Shown piece by piece: positions 32,234 through 41,315 of a DNA stretch of 45,603 bases; position 1 is the stretch's first letter, and each line of letters begins with the position of its first letter. Source of the stretch: Candidatus Omnitrophota bacterium (GTDB taxonomy: Bacteria; Omnitrophota; Gorgyraeia; Zapsychrales; Zapsychraceae); assembly GCA_022703565.1 (NCBI GenBank), contig JAKLDK010000004.1, positions 1 to 45,603 of the forward strand, given 5' to 3'. Made by a program: the position numbers and the translations under genes. Below the pieces are notes generated by a model, which ran no database searches, had not been told where the DNA came from, and saw only the letters and a program-made list of their open reading frames with translations.

Positions 32234-32973
32234 AAAAGCATATAAATTGGCAATTATTTTTATCGCTCGTGCTTGTTGCCTTATCAATTCTTTTTTATTT
32301 TATCCACTATCTTATTTTCCGCGATTCACATCATATCTTTGTTTATTTGATAGGTGATATTGCTTTTGTTTTTATTGAGGTTTTATTGGTTACAATCGTT
32401 TTGCATCAACTGCTACATTTTAGGGAGAAAAAAGCAATAATTAATAAGGTCAATATGGTTGTTGGAGCATTTTTTAGTGAATTAGGGATGGATTTGCTTG
32501 AAGGTTTTTATAAGCTTGATGAAAAAGCGGAAAGTATCGCCCCCAAGCTATTAGTAACCCAAGAGTGGAATGAAAAAGATTTTGATAGAGTGGAACATGA
32601 AATTTCAAAATATATACCGGTAATTGCCGTTAATGATACTATTTTAGCAAGGCTTAAATTGTTATTGTTGCATAAAAGAGACTTTGTTTTACGCCTTTTG
32701 GAAAATCCCCATATGTTTGAACATGAATCTTTCACAAACTTGATTCTTTCAGTTTCGCATTTAATAGATGAACTTTCGCACCGTAAGCAAATATTATACT
32801 TACACCAAGCTGATGGCGAACATATCAAAGGCGATATTAAGAGGGCATATAAGAATTTACTGCTTGAATGGCTTTTTTATATGAAGCATTTAAAAAATAA
32901 CTATCCATACTTATTTTCGCTTGCACTTCGGCTCAATCCATTCGATAAAAATGCCTCGGTTGAGATAAAATAG
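32230..32973 (+). CDS. Conserved membrane protein of unknown function
   Basis: 247 aa. Two TM helices at the N-terminus (about 8-28 and 38-60), then a charged, mostly helical cytoplasmic domain (FREKKAIINKVNMVVGAFFSELGMDLL ... WLFYMKHLKNNYPYLFSLALRLNPF). The closing segment is one I associate with uncharacterised proteins of anaerobes, but no function is known to me. Several histidines (HKRDF, HLIDELSHRK, HQADGEH) might bind metal or heme; not shown. Translationally overlapped with the 4Fe-4S protein, suggesting a complex. Confidence 0.65.
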   Translation: MKKHINWQLFLSLVLVALSILFYFIHYLIFRDSHHIFVYLIGDIAFVFIEVLLVTIVLHQLLHFREKKAIINKVNMVVGAFFSELGMDLLEGFYKLDEKAESIAPKLLVTQEWNEKDFDRVEHEISKYIPVIAVNDTILARLKLLLLHKRDFVLRLLENPHMFEHESFTNLILSVSHLIDELSHRKQILYLHQADGEHIKGDIKRAYKNLLLEWLFYMKHLKNNYPYLFSLALRLNPFDKNASVEIK

Positions 32974-33284
32974 TTATATTTATATTGATAGATAGAACTA
33001 TTAAGATACAAAAATATACGGCCCGCGCTTGTTTTATTGCTCTGTTTCTTCAAAAGAACAATCTTTTTCCAAGGAAAGCCCTTTCATAAAGCTAGCTCCC
33101 AGCCATTGTTTTTAGATAATTCAATGCTATATTTTGAGCAGAGTCTCGGTTTGCAGTAAAGTGGTTTATTAACAAAAAGTGCTCTGAAACTTGACAAATG
33201 GCATGCTTTTATCTGTCTATCCGTAACTTTGAATTTTAATAATAAGGAATATTTGATTTTCTTATCTTAACTAAGGAGGGTTTT
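32974..33284. other. 311-bp gap with no supported gene
   Basis: A TTGACA at 33191-33196 looks like a -35 hexamer but has no good -10 at 15-18 bp. No tRNA, terminator hairpin or frame that resembles a protein is seen. AAGGAGG before the GTG at 33285 is the ribosome-binding site of the next gene. Confidence 0.5.
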
Positions 33285-34727
33285 GTGAAAAAAGCTGCAT
33301 TTATTCTAACGGTGGTATTTATCTTTCTTTTTGTTTCTTCAGATAGCTTTGCTAAGACAAATAAAATATTGCCGAAAAGATTATTCAATAATAATTTGTC
33401 CAATGTTGCCCCGCCAATTAATCCAGATGCCGACCAGGATGGGTATAACTATATTAAATACGGTGGCAATGATTGTAATGACGTCGATGCGACAATCCAT
33501 CCTAACGCAATAGAAGTATGCGGGAACAACATTGATGAAGATTGTTCCGGCGCTGATTTATCCTGCGATTATGATTCGGACGGATTTATCGCAATTGAAC
33601 TCGGCGGTGATGATTGTGATGACGAAAACCCGGATATTTACCCTGGCGCTAATGAGATATGCGGTAACAATATTGATGAAGATTGCTCCGGTGCCGATTT
33701 AGTTTGCACGGATACGGATGTTCCTTCCATATATTCAATATCGAGCAATTCTCTAGTTAATGGCGAAAGTATCACGATAACAGGCATGAATTTTGGAGTG
33801 AAAAGCCCTGTTGAGCCGATACATTGGGACAATTTTGAACATGGAACTTTGGGCGGAAATATTCAGACACCTCCGCAGGGGATTCCGTATGCTTTGGCCA
33901 CACCGGGTGTTACTACATATGGAAGTGATTGTTATGAAGGAAACCGCTGCTCTTATTCGTATAGCATGCCGAATTCGTTAAAGCCGGGGTTGTCTATTAT
34001 GGTTAGCCCGCGTAATCCGGCGACAGAACCGAAAACAAAATTATTTGCCTCTGCAAAAATTAAGCTTCGTTCTTCAGACGGAGAATTAGGATATATCGGT
34101 TCTAAATATTTTCGTTTTAATACAAATGATGACGGAAGTTTTGTCCATGGTGGGCCAAATTATGATTACGATTTAGCCAGGGCACTCCTGACCAATCCTC
34201 CGACTCCTCAATATAATGTTTCCGGAAAACCTCTTCATGGCTCATATGGAATGTGGTATTTCGGAGGCTTTGATCCATTGCCTCATAATGAATGGGTTGA
34301 TTTATCTATTTGGTCGCGTATCGGGGATGTGGATACTCCCAACGGTTATGTTGGCAGGTCATATAATGGCGAAGTTTTAAATGCCAATGGAGTTACAATT
34401 GACGGAACATGCGCAGATGATGGATACCGTAATGTTGCCATAGTTACCTATATCGATAGAAACGCTGCTCCGGGAAGGATCGTCGAGGTATCAATAGACG
34501 ATGTTTATATTGATGATAAATTCTCGCGGATTGTGTTGGCTCAATACCCTGATTGGGATAACCATGGGAAAGACGCTTTACAGATTCCGCATACCACTTG
34601 GTCTGATGATACCATTGAATTTACCGTAAATCTCGGTGGTTTTACTCAAGAAGAAATAAACAATGGTTTATACCTTTTTGTGGTAGATGAGAATGATAAT
34701 GCCAGCGAGGGATTTCTAGTGCAATAG
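33285..34727 (+). CDS. Secreted protein with MopE-like repeats and a split TIG domain
   Basis: 480 aa, GTG start after AAGGAGG. Signal peptide (ending SFA-KTN), then two MopE-type metal-binding repeats (about 46-145): DADQDGYN ... GGNDCNDVDATIHPNAIEVCGNNIDEDCSG, then a second similar unit. An IPT/TIG fold begins near 146 (SIYSISSNSLVNGESITITGMNFG) and its last strands seem to be at 420-480 (WSDDTIEFTVNLGG, NGLYLFVVDENDNASEG), with about 230 residues of a jelly-roll-like insert between. The repeats probably bind calcium and carry disulphides. Function unknown; surface or carbohydrate binding is a guess from the fold. Confidence 0.8.
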   Translation: MKKAAFILTVVFIFLFVSSDSFAKTNKILPKRLFNNNLSNVAPPINPDADQDGYNYIKYGGNDCNDVDATIHPNAIEVCGNNIDEDCSGADLSCDYDSDGFIAIELGGDDCDDENPDIYPGANEICGNNIDEDCSGADLVCTDTDVPSIYSISSNSLVNGESITITGMNFGVKSPVEPIHWDNFEHGTLGGNIQTPPQGIPYALATPGVTTYGSDCYEGNRCSYSYSMPNSLKPGLSIMVSPRNPATEPKTKLFASAKIKLRSSDGELGYIGSKYFRFNTNDDGSFVHGGPNYDYDLARALLTNPPTPQYNVSGKPLHGSYGMWYFGGFDPLPHNEWVDLSIWSRIGDVDTPNGYVGRSYNGEVLNANGVTIDGTCADDGYRNVAIVTYIDRNAAPGRIVEVSIDDVYIDDKFSRIVLAQYPDWDNHGKDALQIPHTTWSDDTIEFTVNLGGFTQEEINNGLYLFVVDENDNASEGFLVQ

Positions 34728-34808
34728 CTGGCTTGTAGAAGGATAAGGATTTATTGATAAATATTTAACAATGGGCATACAAAAGATATGTAAAAAAAGA
34801 GGCGTACT

Positions 34809-37712
34809 ATGCAAAACAAATCATCATCTCTAACAAAAATACTAATAATTTCAACCGGGATGCTATTAATAGCCAATTATGCTTTTTCCGCTGTTCCGAA
34901 TAAACGCGGTAATAATGCGGTTAGCAATATTGCTCCATTTAACGGTGATGCAGATAGAGATAGGTTTGTCGCGACTAAATACGGCGGCACCGACTGTAAT
35001 GACCTTAACTCCGCAATACATCCCAAGGCTGTTGAAATTTGCGGCAATAATATAGATGAAGATTGTTCCGGCGCGGATTTAGCCTGCGATTATGATGCGG
35101 ACAATGATGGTTATGATGCCATACCTTATGGCGAAGATTGTAATGACAATAATGCCAATATTCATCCAAATGCCATTGATATTTGCAGCAACAATATAGA
35201 TGAAGATTGTTCCGGAGAAGATTTGATTTGTTTAGCCTGTCCAGACGGAGAAATAGAGGAACGTTGTTTATGCGGAGGGAACCTTTATGATGATGGCTAT
35301 TGCTGCAACAATGTCTATCAGCCCGAAGCATGCTTAGAGTTTGACCCATTAATAACTTTACAACCTTACCAAGGTAACGTAAACATTGCCCGTATTGATT
35401 CTCAAGTATCATCTTACCAATGGTATGTAGATAATGAATTAATTGAAAATACTACGCCGGAAAATGTTTTCTTGGCGCATTATAACAATTCTCTTGAGAG
35501 CGTGGATGGCGAAATACCTCTATCCAACACGTCGATTTCCTATGAACCGTCTTTTTTCGAACAAGGATTTATCGGAAAAGCGCAATACTCGGCACCGGAT
35601 AATATAAGTGTAGACGAAGGGACAATCGAGCTTTGGGTAAAACTCAATATGCCATTAAGTGACCCGGCGTTTGCCAGCGAACCATACCTTTTTAAACATT
35701 ACGGCAGTTCCGGTGATTTTCTAGGTTTAAATGTTAAGCCCGAATATAGCGCAATATTGCTTACTGCTTTTGATGGTAATCAGGCCCATTGGGGAACTGC
35801 GGTTCAGATGGGTACTTTTAAAAATGATATTCCGACGGGAGAATATGTTTATATGGCGGTAACATATTCACGCAGTACCAATGTCGCATCTTTTTATATT
35901 AATGGTTTCAAAGCGGCCCGTTCAAGGTTTGACGTGCCTCTTTCGGCTGGTTCAATATTTGAAATAGGCAACTCTCACGTTACTGTTGATGAATTAAGAA
36001 TTTCCGACAGGGCAATGACTGCTACTGAAATTAAAGAAAATTACCTGCGCGGGCTTCCTTTTGCCAGGAATGAAGCTATTTTGCCAATGTCAGTTAATGC
36101 CGGCCAGGTTGTCCGAATTGTTGCGCAAACTGTGGCGGGAGAATTAGAATCGGCAGCAATCGTGAAAGAACCAAAAATATCACTGGTTGCACCGGAGGGA
36201 TACGTCCTTGCCAATACAGCTAGCATTCCGGTTACATTTACAACAAGTACTCCAGCTCAATGCAAATATTCAGACAAACCATCTTCATTTGCTAATATGA
36301 ATAATGTTGCCGCTGGAACTGAAACCACTCATTCTTATGTTATTCCTGTAGTAGAAACTGTTGATTCAAAAAATATCTATATAAAATGCCAAAATGAACA
36401 AGGGGAGGATGACTACTACTTTTATAGAAGATTGCGTGTACTTCCGCCGATAAATAATAGGTATCCGAAATTAGCGACAGAGTATTCTTCGCTACATCTT
36501 GACCCGGCCAATGCTGTTCAAATGGAATTAGCTTCAAGGTATGACTACATTGGTTTGGCAAAGGAAGTATTACAATATCCGTTAATTCCTAAAATATTAA
36601 GAGAAAGGAATCCTAATATTTTAGTTGGACTTTACACTACCTCTTACGGAAATTCCCATTGGACGGGAGGATTTGAAACCAGCTTCGCGCACACTGATTT
36701 TGACGAAAGGCTTAGTGATGATTGGCGACTCAAGAATTCGGCAGGAGAATATATTTACGACTTATACTTTGATTGCGACGTTATGTATAATATCAATCCT
36801 GATTTGCCTTTTGCCGAAACATTAGCTGACCATTTAGAATGGGATGTTTTTGCCCGTGGAGATTGGGATACTCTTTTTCTGGACAATGAAGAAACTACTT
36901 TTTGGTGGATGTACGATTACGCGCAAGGAATGTTTACTCAATACCCTGATTTCAATCTCGACGGTATTGATGAGGATTTAAACGATCCGGAGACATTAGA
37001 ATGGGTTAAAGACCTTTGGCTCGATGGCCTGGTTGAAGAACTAACTCTTATTCGGCCTAGGGTTGGCCGAGATATGTTGATAATGGGCAACAATGCTTCC
37101 CAGTATCCGGAGCTTTACAACGGCAAGAATTGGGAAAAGATATTTTCAGTAACAACTGGCAATAACTTTACTACTCTGTATGATCCACAAAATACCAATG
37201 GTCTTGCTTATTGGCGGATAAATGCAAAATCTCCTAAACTCAACAGATTTCAGCATGCTAGCACGGAAAACAATTATCGTTCAATGCGTTATGGTTTTGC
37301 TGGAACCGTAATCCAGGAAGCCTATTTCGCCTCAGTTGCTAATACTGGTGTATATGCTGTTTTAAGGTGGTACGACGAATATTGGGTTGACATTGCTACC
37401 GGAACTCCGACACTGGATCAAAATATTGGCCGGGGATATCTCGGTGAGCCGGTAGGCGAGCCGGTTTTGGTTTCAGCTGGTGTTTGGAAGAGAGAATTCC
37501 AAAACGGAATCGTTGTCCTAAATGATAATGTTGCCTCGCAGACAGTGGCTTTAGGTGCTTATTACCGCCATATTAATGGCGTTCAGGATCATGCCGCAAA
37601 TCCGGGCACCCTTGTAAATACAGTCGTATTGCAAGGACGTGACGGACGGGTGTTTTTAAGAGCCCTTTGTTCAAACAATCCCAGCGGAGACCCGCTTTGC
37701 ATAAATAGGTAG
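34809..37712 (+). CDS. Large secreted protein: MopE-like repeats, LamG domain, putative glycoside hydrolase
   Basis: 967 aa. Signal peptide (AFSA-VPNK), two or three MopE-like repeats (about 46-140) closely resembling those of the gene upstream, and a cysteine-rich link (CPDGEIEERCLCGG). A LamG/concanavalin domain spans about 218-418 (DEGTIELWVKL, NVASFYINGFKAARSRF, VDELRISDRAMT). From ~545 on there is a TIM-barrel region (PKLATEYSSLHLDP, NPNILVGLYTTSYGNS, WDTLFLDNEETTFWWMYDY) like the uncharacterised GHL15 group; the D-N-E-E cluster after LFL could supply catalytic acids. Likely a secreted polysaccharide-binding and cleaving enzyme (inference). Confidence 0.78.
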   Translation: MQNKSSSLTKILIISTGMLLIANYAFSAVPNKRGNNAVSNIAPFNGDADRDRFVATKYGGTDCNDLNSAIHPKAVEICGNNIDEDCSGADLACDYDADNDGYDAIPYGEDCNDNNANIHPNAIDICSNNIDEDCSGEDLICLACPDGEIEERCLCGGNLYDDGYCCNNVYQPEACLEFDPLITLQPYQGNVNIARIDSQVSSYQWYVDNELIENTTPENVFLAHYNNSLESVDGEIPLSNTSISYEPSFFEQGFIGKAQYSAPDNISVDEGTIELWVKLNMPLSDPAFASEPYLFKHYGSSGDFLGLNVKPEYSAILLTAFDGNQAHWGTAVQMGTFKNDIPTGEYVYMAVTYSRSTNVASFYINGFKAARSRFDVPLSAGSIFEIGNSHVTVDELRISDRAMTATEIKENYLRGLPFARNEAILPMSVNAGQVVRIVAQTVAGELESAAIVKEPKISLVAPEGYVLANTASIPVTFTTSTPAQCKYSDKPSSFANMNNVAAGTETTHSYVIPVVETVDSKNIYIKCQNEQGEDDYYFYRRLRVLPPINNRYPKLATEYSSLHLDPANAVQMELASRYDYIGLAKEVLQYPLIPKILRERNPNILVGLYTTSYGNSHWTGGFETSFAHTDFDERLSDDWRLKNSAGEYIYDLYFDCDVMYNINPDLPFAETLADHLEWDVFARGDWDTLFLDNEETTFWWMYDYAQGMFTQYPDFNLDGIDEDLNDPETLEWVKDLWLDGLVEELTLIRPRVGRDMLIMGNNASQYPELYNGKNWEKIFSVTTGNNFTTLYDPQNTNGLAYWRINAKSPKLNRFQHASTENNYRSMRYGFAGTVIQEAYFASVANTGVYAVLRWYDEYWVDIATGTPTLDQNIGRGYLGEPVGEPVLVSAGVWKREFQNGIVVLNDNVASQTVALGAYYRHINGVQDHAANPGTLVNTVVLQGRDGRVFLRALCSNNPSGDPLCINR

Positions 37713-37723
37713 TTTTTTTAAAG

Positions 37724-37749
37724 AACCCCCGCTTGAAAAAGCGGGGGTT
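37724..37749 (+). terminator. Strong GC hairpin after the secreted glycoside hydrolase gene
   Basis: AACCCCCGCTT (37724-37734), GAAA tetraloop, AAGCGGGGGTT (37739-37749). 11-bp stem with a short T run on both sides, so it may stop transcription from either direction. Confidence 0.8.
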
Positions 37750-37819
37750 TAGGCCTACTAAATTTCCTATCTAGTATCATAACTGAACTAATCATTCCCC
37801 AGATTAATATTTATATGAA

Positions 37820-37848
37820 TTGACACTATTATATTAAATTTATATAAT
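37820..37848 (+). promoter_or_regulatory. Consensus promoter of the radical SAM gene
   Basis: TTGACA (37820-37825), 17-bp spacer, TATAAT (37843-37848): a perfect sigma-70-type match, unusual in this window. The leader is about 67 nt and ends with AAGGAAAT before the ATG at 37922. Confidence 0.8.
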
Positions 37849-37921
37849 ATAAAATCCAAATTTGGGAAATATGGATAATTACTAATCAATTTAAATAAAA
37901 GTTTTAAGATAAGGAAATAAA

Positions 37922-39484
37922 ATGTTTGATTTAAATAAGCCGCGATTAAGATTTAGAATTGTTGTGCCTGCATTTGCAACCTTTAATATTTACTCTTCGA
38001 TTGCTGAAACTACAACAGCCTTAGGCCCGGTATGTGTTGCTACTGTTGTAAACAAGATGGAAAATTGGGATGCTGAAGTTATTGATGAGAATAACCTTAA
38101 TCTTTACGGGCCTAGGAATCCTTACCGGGGGGCTGATCACGAGTATCTCCAAACAATCCGTCCGGCTGATATAGCTGGATTTTACGGCGGGTTAACCAGT
38201 ACAATTCCCAGGCTTTATGAAGTTGCTAAATTTTATAAAAAGAAGGGGATTCCAACATTTGGCGGTGGACAGCATTTTGTCGATGAAAATTTACTGGAGG
38301 GGCTAACTTCCGGATTGGATTACATAATCCTGGGAGAAGGGGAAGAAACTGTAAAAGAATTGTTAACTGCTTTAAAAGAAAACAAAGATATCAGCAAAAT
38401 AAAAGGCTTGGCCTATCTTAAGGATGGTAAAGTTTTTAAAACTGATCCGCGCGGCCCTATTTTAGGTTTTGAACATTTGCCTTTACCTGACTTTGCATTA
38501 GTACGTTATGCCAAATTAAAACTTTATCCGGTAAATTGGACCAGGGGCTGCGGAATGGATTGCGAATTTTGCACAGTTCGCGGAAAGCCACGCAGTTCAT
38601 CAGCGGATAAGGTCTTAGAAAATATTAGGTTCTTACTCGAAACTTTCGATGCCCGTCATTTCTTTATTGTTGATGACCTTTTTGGCCAACATCGCGGAGA
38701 AGCGATTCGCTTCTGCCAAATGCTTCGCGATTATCAACGCCAAGTCAAGAAAAGAATCGATCTTACTGTGCAAATCAGGCTAGATAAAGCGCATGATAAT
38801 GAGCTTTTGAGCGTTATGCGTCAGGCGGGAATCAATGCTGTTTGTATTGGGTTTGAATCCCCGATTGAAGACGAGCTGAAAGCCATGGATAAAAAAATAA
38901 AACCGCAAGATATGATAAATTTGACAAAGGTTTATCATAAACACGGATTTTTAGTGCACGGCATGTTTATATTCGGCTATCCTTTAAGAGATGTTAAGCT
39001 GAACCTCACTTTAGACCAAAGAGTTAAAGCGTATAAAAGTTTCATTAAAAAAGCTCAAATTGATACGATTCAGGTATTGCTTCCGGTTCCTTTGCCCGGG
39101 ACAGAATTTAGAGATAGGTTAAAGGAACAAAAGAGAATTTTCCCGCTAAAAGAAATCGGCTGGGAATATTACGACGGAAATTTCCCGTTATTTCAGCCTG
39201 ATGAACCTTTAACTCCCGAGGAATTGCATATTGCTGTCCATAAGATAATGGGCCGATTTTATAAATTTAAATATATTCTGATGATTTTCTGGCATATATT
39301 TACTTTTCCGGCGCTAGTATTCTTCTTTAGTAATATAAAATTCGGTTGGAGACAATGGTATCGGCAATGGCGTAACGCCCTGGTGAGATTTGGCGGATGG
39401 TCAATAATGAAAGGGTGGAAGAAAGAATATAAAAAAGGTTCTTTCTCCGATAAACTTCAGAAGGCCAAAGATTCTTTGAAATAA
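37922..39484 (+). CDS. B12-binding domain radical SAM enzyme with membrane C-terminus
   Basis: 520 aa. N-terminal cobalamin-binding-like domain (about 20-170: TTALGPVCVATVVNKMENWDAEVIDENN, GGGQHFVDENL, ILGEGEETVKELL), then the radical SAM core with C210-x3-C214-x2-C217 (RGCGMDCEFC), an AdoMet-binding 4Fe-4S site. IGFESPIEDELKAMDKK and the GMFIFGYPLRD segment are typical of the class. The C-terminal ~90 residues hold one or two hydrophobic helices (YILMIFWHIFTFPALVFFF) and a basic tail, anchoring it to the membrane. This architecture occurs in enzymes acting on lipids or lipid-linked compounds, but the substrate is unknown. The histidine ligand of B12 (DxHxxG) is not evident. Confidence 0.88.
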   Translation: MFDLNKPRLRFRIVVPAFATFNIYSSIAETTTALGPVCVATVVNKMENWDAEVIDENNLNLYGPRNPYRGADHEYLQTIRPADIAGFYGGLTSTIPRLYEVAKFYKKKGIPTFGGGQHFVDENLLEGLTSGLDYIILGEGEETVKELLTALKENKDISKIKGLAYLKDGKVFKTDPRGPILGFEHLPLPDFALVRYAKLKLYPVNWTRGCGMDCEFCTVRGKPRSSSADKVLENIRFLLETFDARHFFIVDDLFGQHRGEAIRFCQMLRDYQRQVKKRIDLTVQIRLDKAHDNELLSVMRQAGINAVCIGFESPIEDELKAMDKKIKPQDMINLTKVYHKHGFLVHGMFIFGYPLRDVKLNLTLDQRVKAYKSFIKKAQIDTIQVLLPVPLPGTEFRDRLKEQKRIFPLKEIGWEYYDGNFPLFQPDEPLTPEELHIAVHKIMGRFYKFKYILMIFWHIFTFPALVFFFSNIKFGWRQWYRQWRNALVRFGGWSIMKGWKKEYKKGSFSDKLQKAKDSLK

Positions 39485-39501
39485 AGCCATGAATATTTTT
39501 T

Positions 39502-40680
39502 ATGGAAAAACCAATTAATACAAAGAAATTAGCTTTACAATTTATTATTCTGATGGGTTTTATCAGCCTTTTCGCTGATATTACATATGAAGGTGCGCGC
39601 GGAATAACCGGGCCATTTTTATCAATATTAGGTGCCAGCGCCGGAATGGTCGGGCTCATGTCGGGAATAGGCGAATTCGCCGGATATATGCTTCGGCTTC
39701 CTTTTGGTTATTACGCCGACAAAAGCAAAGCTTACTGGACATTAACTATCCTTGGTTATGGTTGTATTTTGGCAATTCCTTTCTTGGCCATTGCCGGAAA
39801 TTGGCAATTGGCTATTGTATTTATCATTATCGAACGTGTTGGTAAAGCTATCCGCAGTCCGGCTCGTGACGCCATTCTTTCATATTCGACAAAACAAATC
39901 GGGCGTGGTTTAGGGTTCGGAATTCATGAGGCAATGGACCAAATTGGAGCTTTGACTGGCCCGCTTTTAATGGGCTGGATACTATTTCGCACCGGGAGTT
40001 ACCGTCAAGGATTTGCGATTTTAGCGATACCGGCGGTTTTAGTTTTAATCATTCTTTTTGTTGCCCGCAGCCGGGTAAAATTACCTCAAGAGTTAGAAAC
40101 CAAAAAAATAGCCAAGGCCAAGCTTTCCAAAACATTTTGGGTTTATACTATATTTATTTTTCTAACGGTATTGGGTTTTGCTAATTTTCAGTTAGTTTCT
40201 TATCATATTAAAGCCAGAGGCATTTTTACCGACGCGCAAATCCCAATGCTATATGCCTTGGCAATGGGAGTGGATGCTATTGCCGCTTTAATTATCGGAA
40301 AAATGTATGATAAATTGGGAATGAAAGTCCTTTTAACAATACCGGTATTAACAATTTTTATTCCGGTTTTAACGTTTTCATTAAGTCATAAATTGATTAT
40401 TGCCGGAGTTGTTATTTGGGGCATAGTTATGGCTATTCATGAGACTATTATGCGGGCGGCTATCGCTGATTTAGCGCCGATACAAAACCGCGGATTCGCT
40501 TATGGTGTTTTTAACACGGCTTATGGTGCCGCATTTTTCGTCGGCAGCACAGTAATGGGATTTTTATATGAGCGCTCAGTTATATCTTTGGTTTATTTTG
40601 CCACAGCGATTATTTTTGTTTCCTTGATTTTTTATTATAAATTAATTAATTTGTCAAAAGATACTTCTTTACCCGAATAA
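39502..40680 (+). CDS. Major facilitator superfamily transporter
   Basis: 392 aa with about 12 TM helices. GFISLFADITYEGARGITGPFL opens the first helices, and YYADKSKAYWTLTILGYG holds an MFS motif A-like loop; SPARDAILSYSTKQIGRGLGFGIHEAMDQIGALTGPLLMG is the family's conserved central segment. Starts 17 bp after the radical SAM gene, so probably co-transcribed with it. Substrate cannot be read from sequence. Confidence 0.88.
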   Translation: MEKPINTKKLALQFIILMGFISLFADITYEGARGITGPFLSILGASAGMVGLMSGIGEFAGYMLRLPFGYYADKSKAYWTLTILGYGCILAIPFLAIAGNWQLAIVFIIIERVGKAIRSPARDAILSYSTKQIGRGLGFGIHEAMDQIGALTGPLLMGWILFRTGSYRQGFAILAIPAVLVLIILFVARSRVKLPQELETKKIAKAKLSKTFWVYTIFIFLTVLGFANFQLVSYHIKARGIFTDAQIPMLYALAMGVDAIAALIIGKMYDKLGMKVLLTIPVLTIFIPVLTFSLSHKLIIAGVVIWGIVMAIHETIMRAAIADLAPIQNRGFAYGVFNTAYGAAFFVGSTVMGFLYERSVISLVYFATAIIFVSLIFYYKLINLSKDTSLPE

Positions 40681-40715
40681 GTATTCTTGTTTGAATAAAA
40701 TTTAAGGGCAGCGTT

Positions 40716-41312
40716 ATGACAAACTTTTTCTTAGCCTTTATCCCTATTTTTGTGGCAGTAGACGCAATTGGCGTGCTGCCTATTTTTATTTCACTCACCC
40801 AGCATCTGTCTAAAAAAGAGAAGAATAAAATCGTCGTTCAATCTCTCTGGACGGCAATAATCCTCGCGGTTGGGTTTATTTTCTTAGGTAAAAGCGTTTT
40901 TTCCTTCCTGGGAATAACCATGAGCGATTTTATGATTGCCGGCGGAATAATTTTATTCTGCATATCGATTTTAGATTTATTGCAATCTACAAAAGATAGA
41001 AGGGCGCCATTTCCTGATTCAGGTGTTGTGCCTTTGGGGACACCATTAATAGTGGGCCCGGCAGTATTAACTACATCGTTGATGCTAGTTGATCAGCATG
41101 GAGTTTTGTTAACATTAGCCTCAGTCACGATCAACATTTTGATTACCGGATTATTTTTTATTAGCAGCGACAAGCTAATGCGCGTTTTAGGCCAGGCTGG
41201 TTCGCGGGCGCTTTCAAAAGTTTTTTCTTTGCTCCTAGCAACCATTGCCATCATGATGATAAGAAAAGGCGTAATCAAACTAATACTAACCTATACAACA
41301 CAAACCACTTAA
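40716..41312 (+). CDS. MarC-family integral membrane protein
   Basis: 198 aa with six TM helices. Conserved MarC features: LAFIPIFVAVDAIGVLPIFISLT, the SDFMIAGGIILFCISILDLL segment, and PLGTPLIVGPAVLTTSLML. The family has no agreed function. 35 bp after the transporter gene; the next gene begins 4 bp after its stop. Confidence 0.9.
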   Translation: MTNFFLAFIPIFVAVDAIGVLPIFISLTQHLSKKEKNKIVVQSLWTAIILAVGFIFLGKSVFSFLGITMSDFMIAGGIILFCISILDLLQSTKDRRAPFPDSGVVPLGTPLIVGPAVLTTSLMLVDQHGVLLTLASVTINILITGLFFISSDKLMRVLGQAGSRALSKVFSLLLATIAIMMIRKGVIKLILTYTTQTT

Positions 41313-41315
41313 TTT

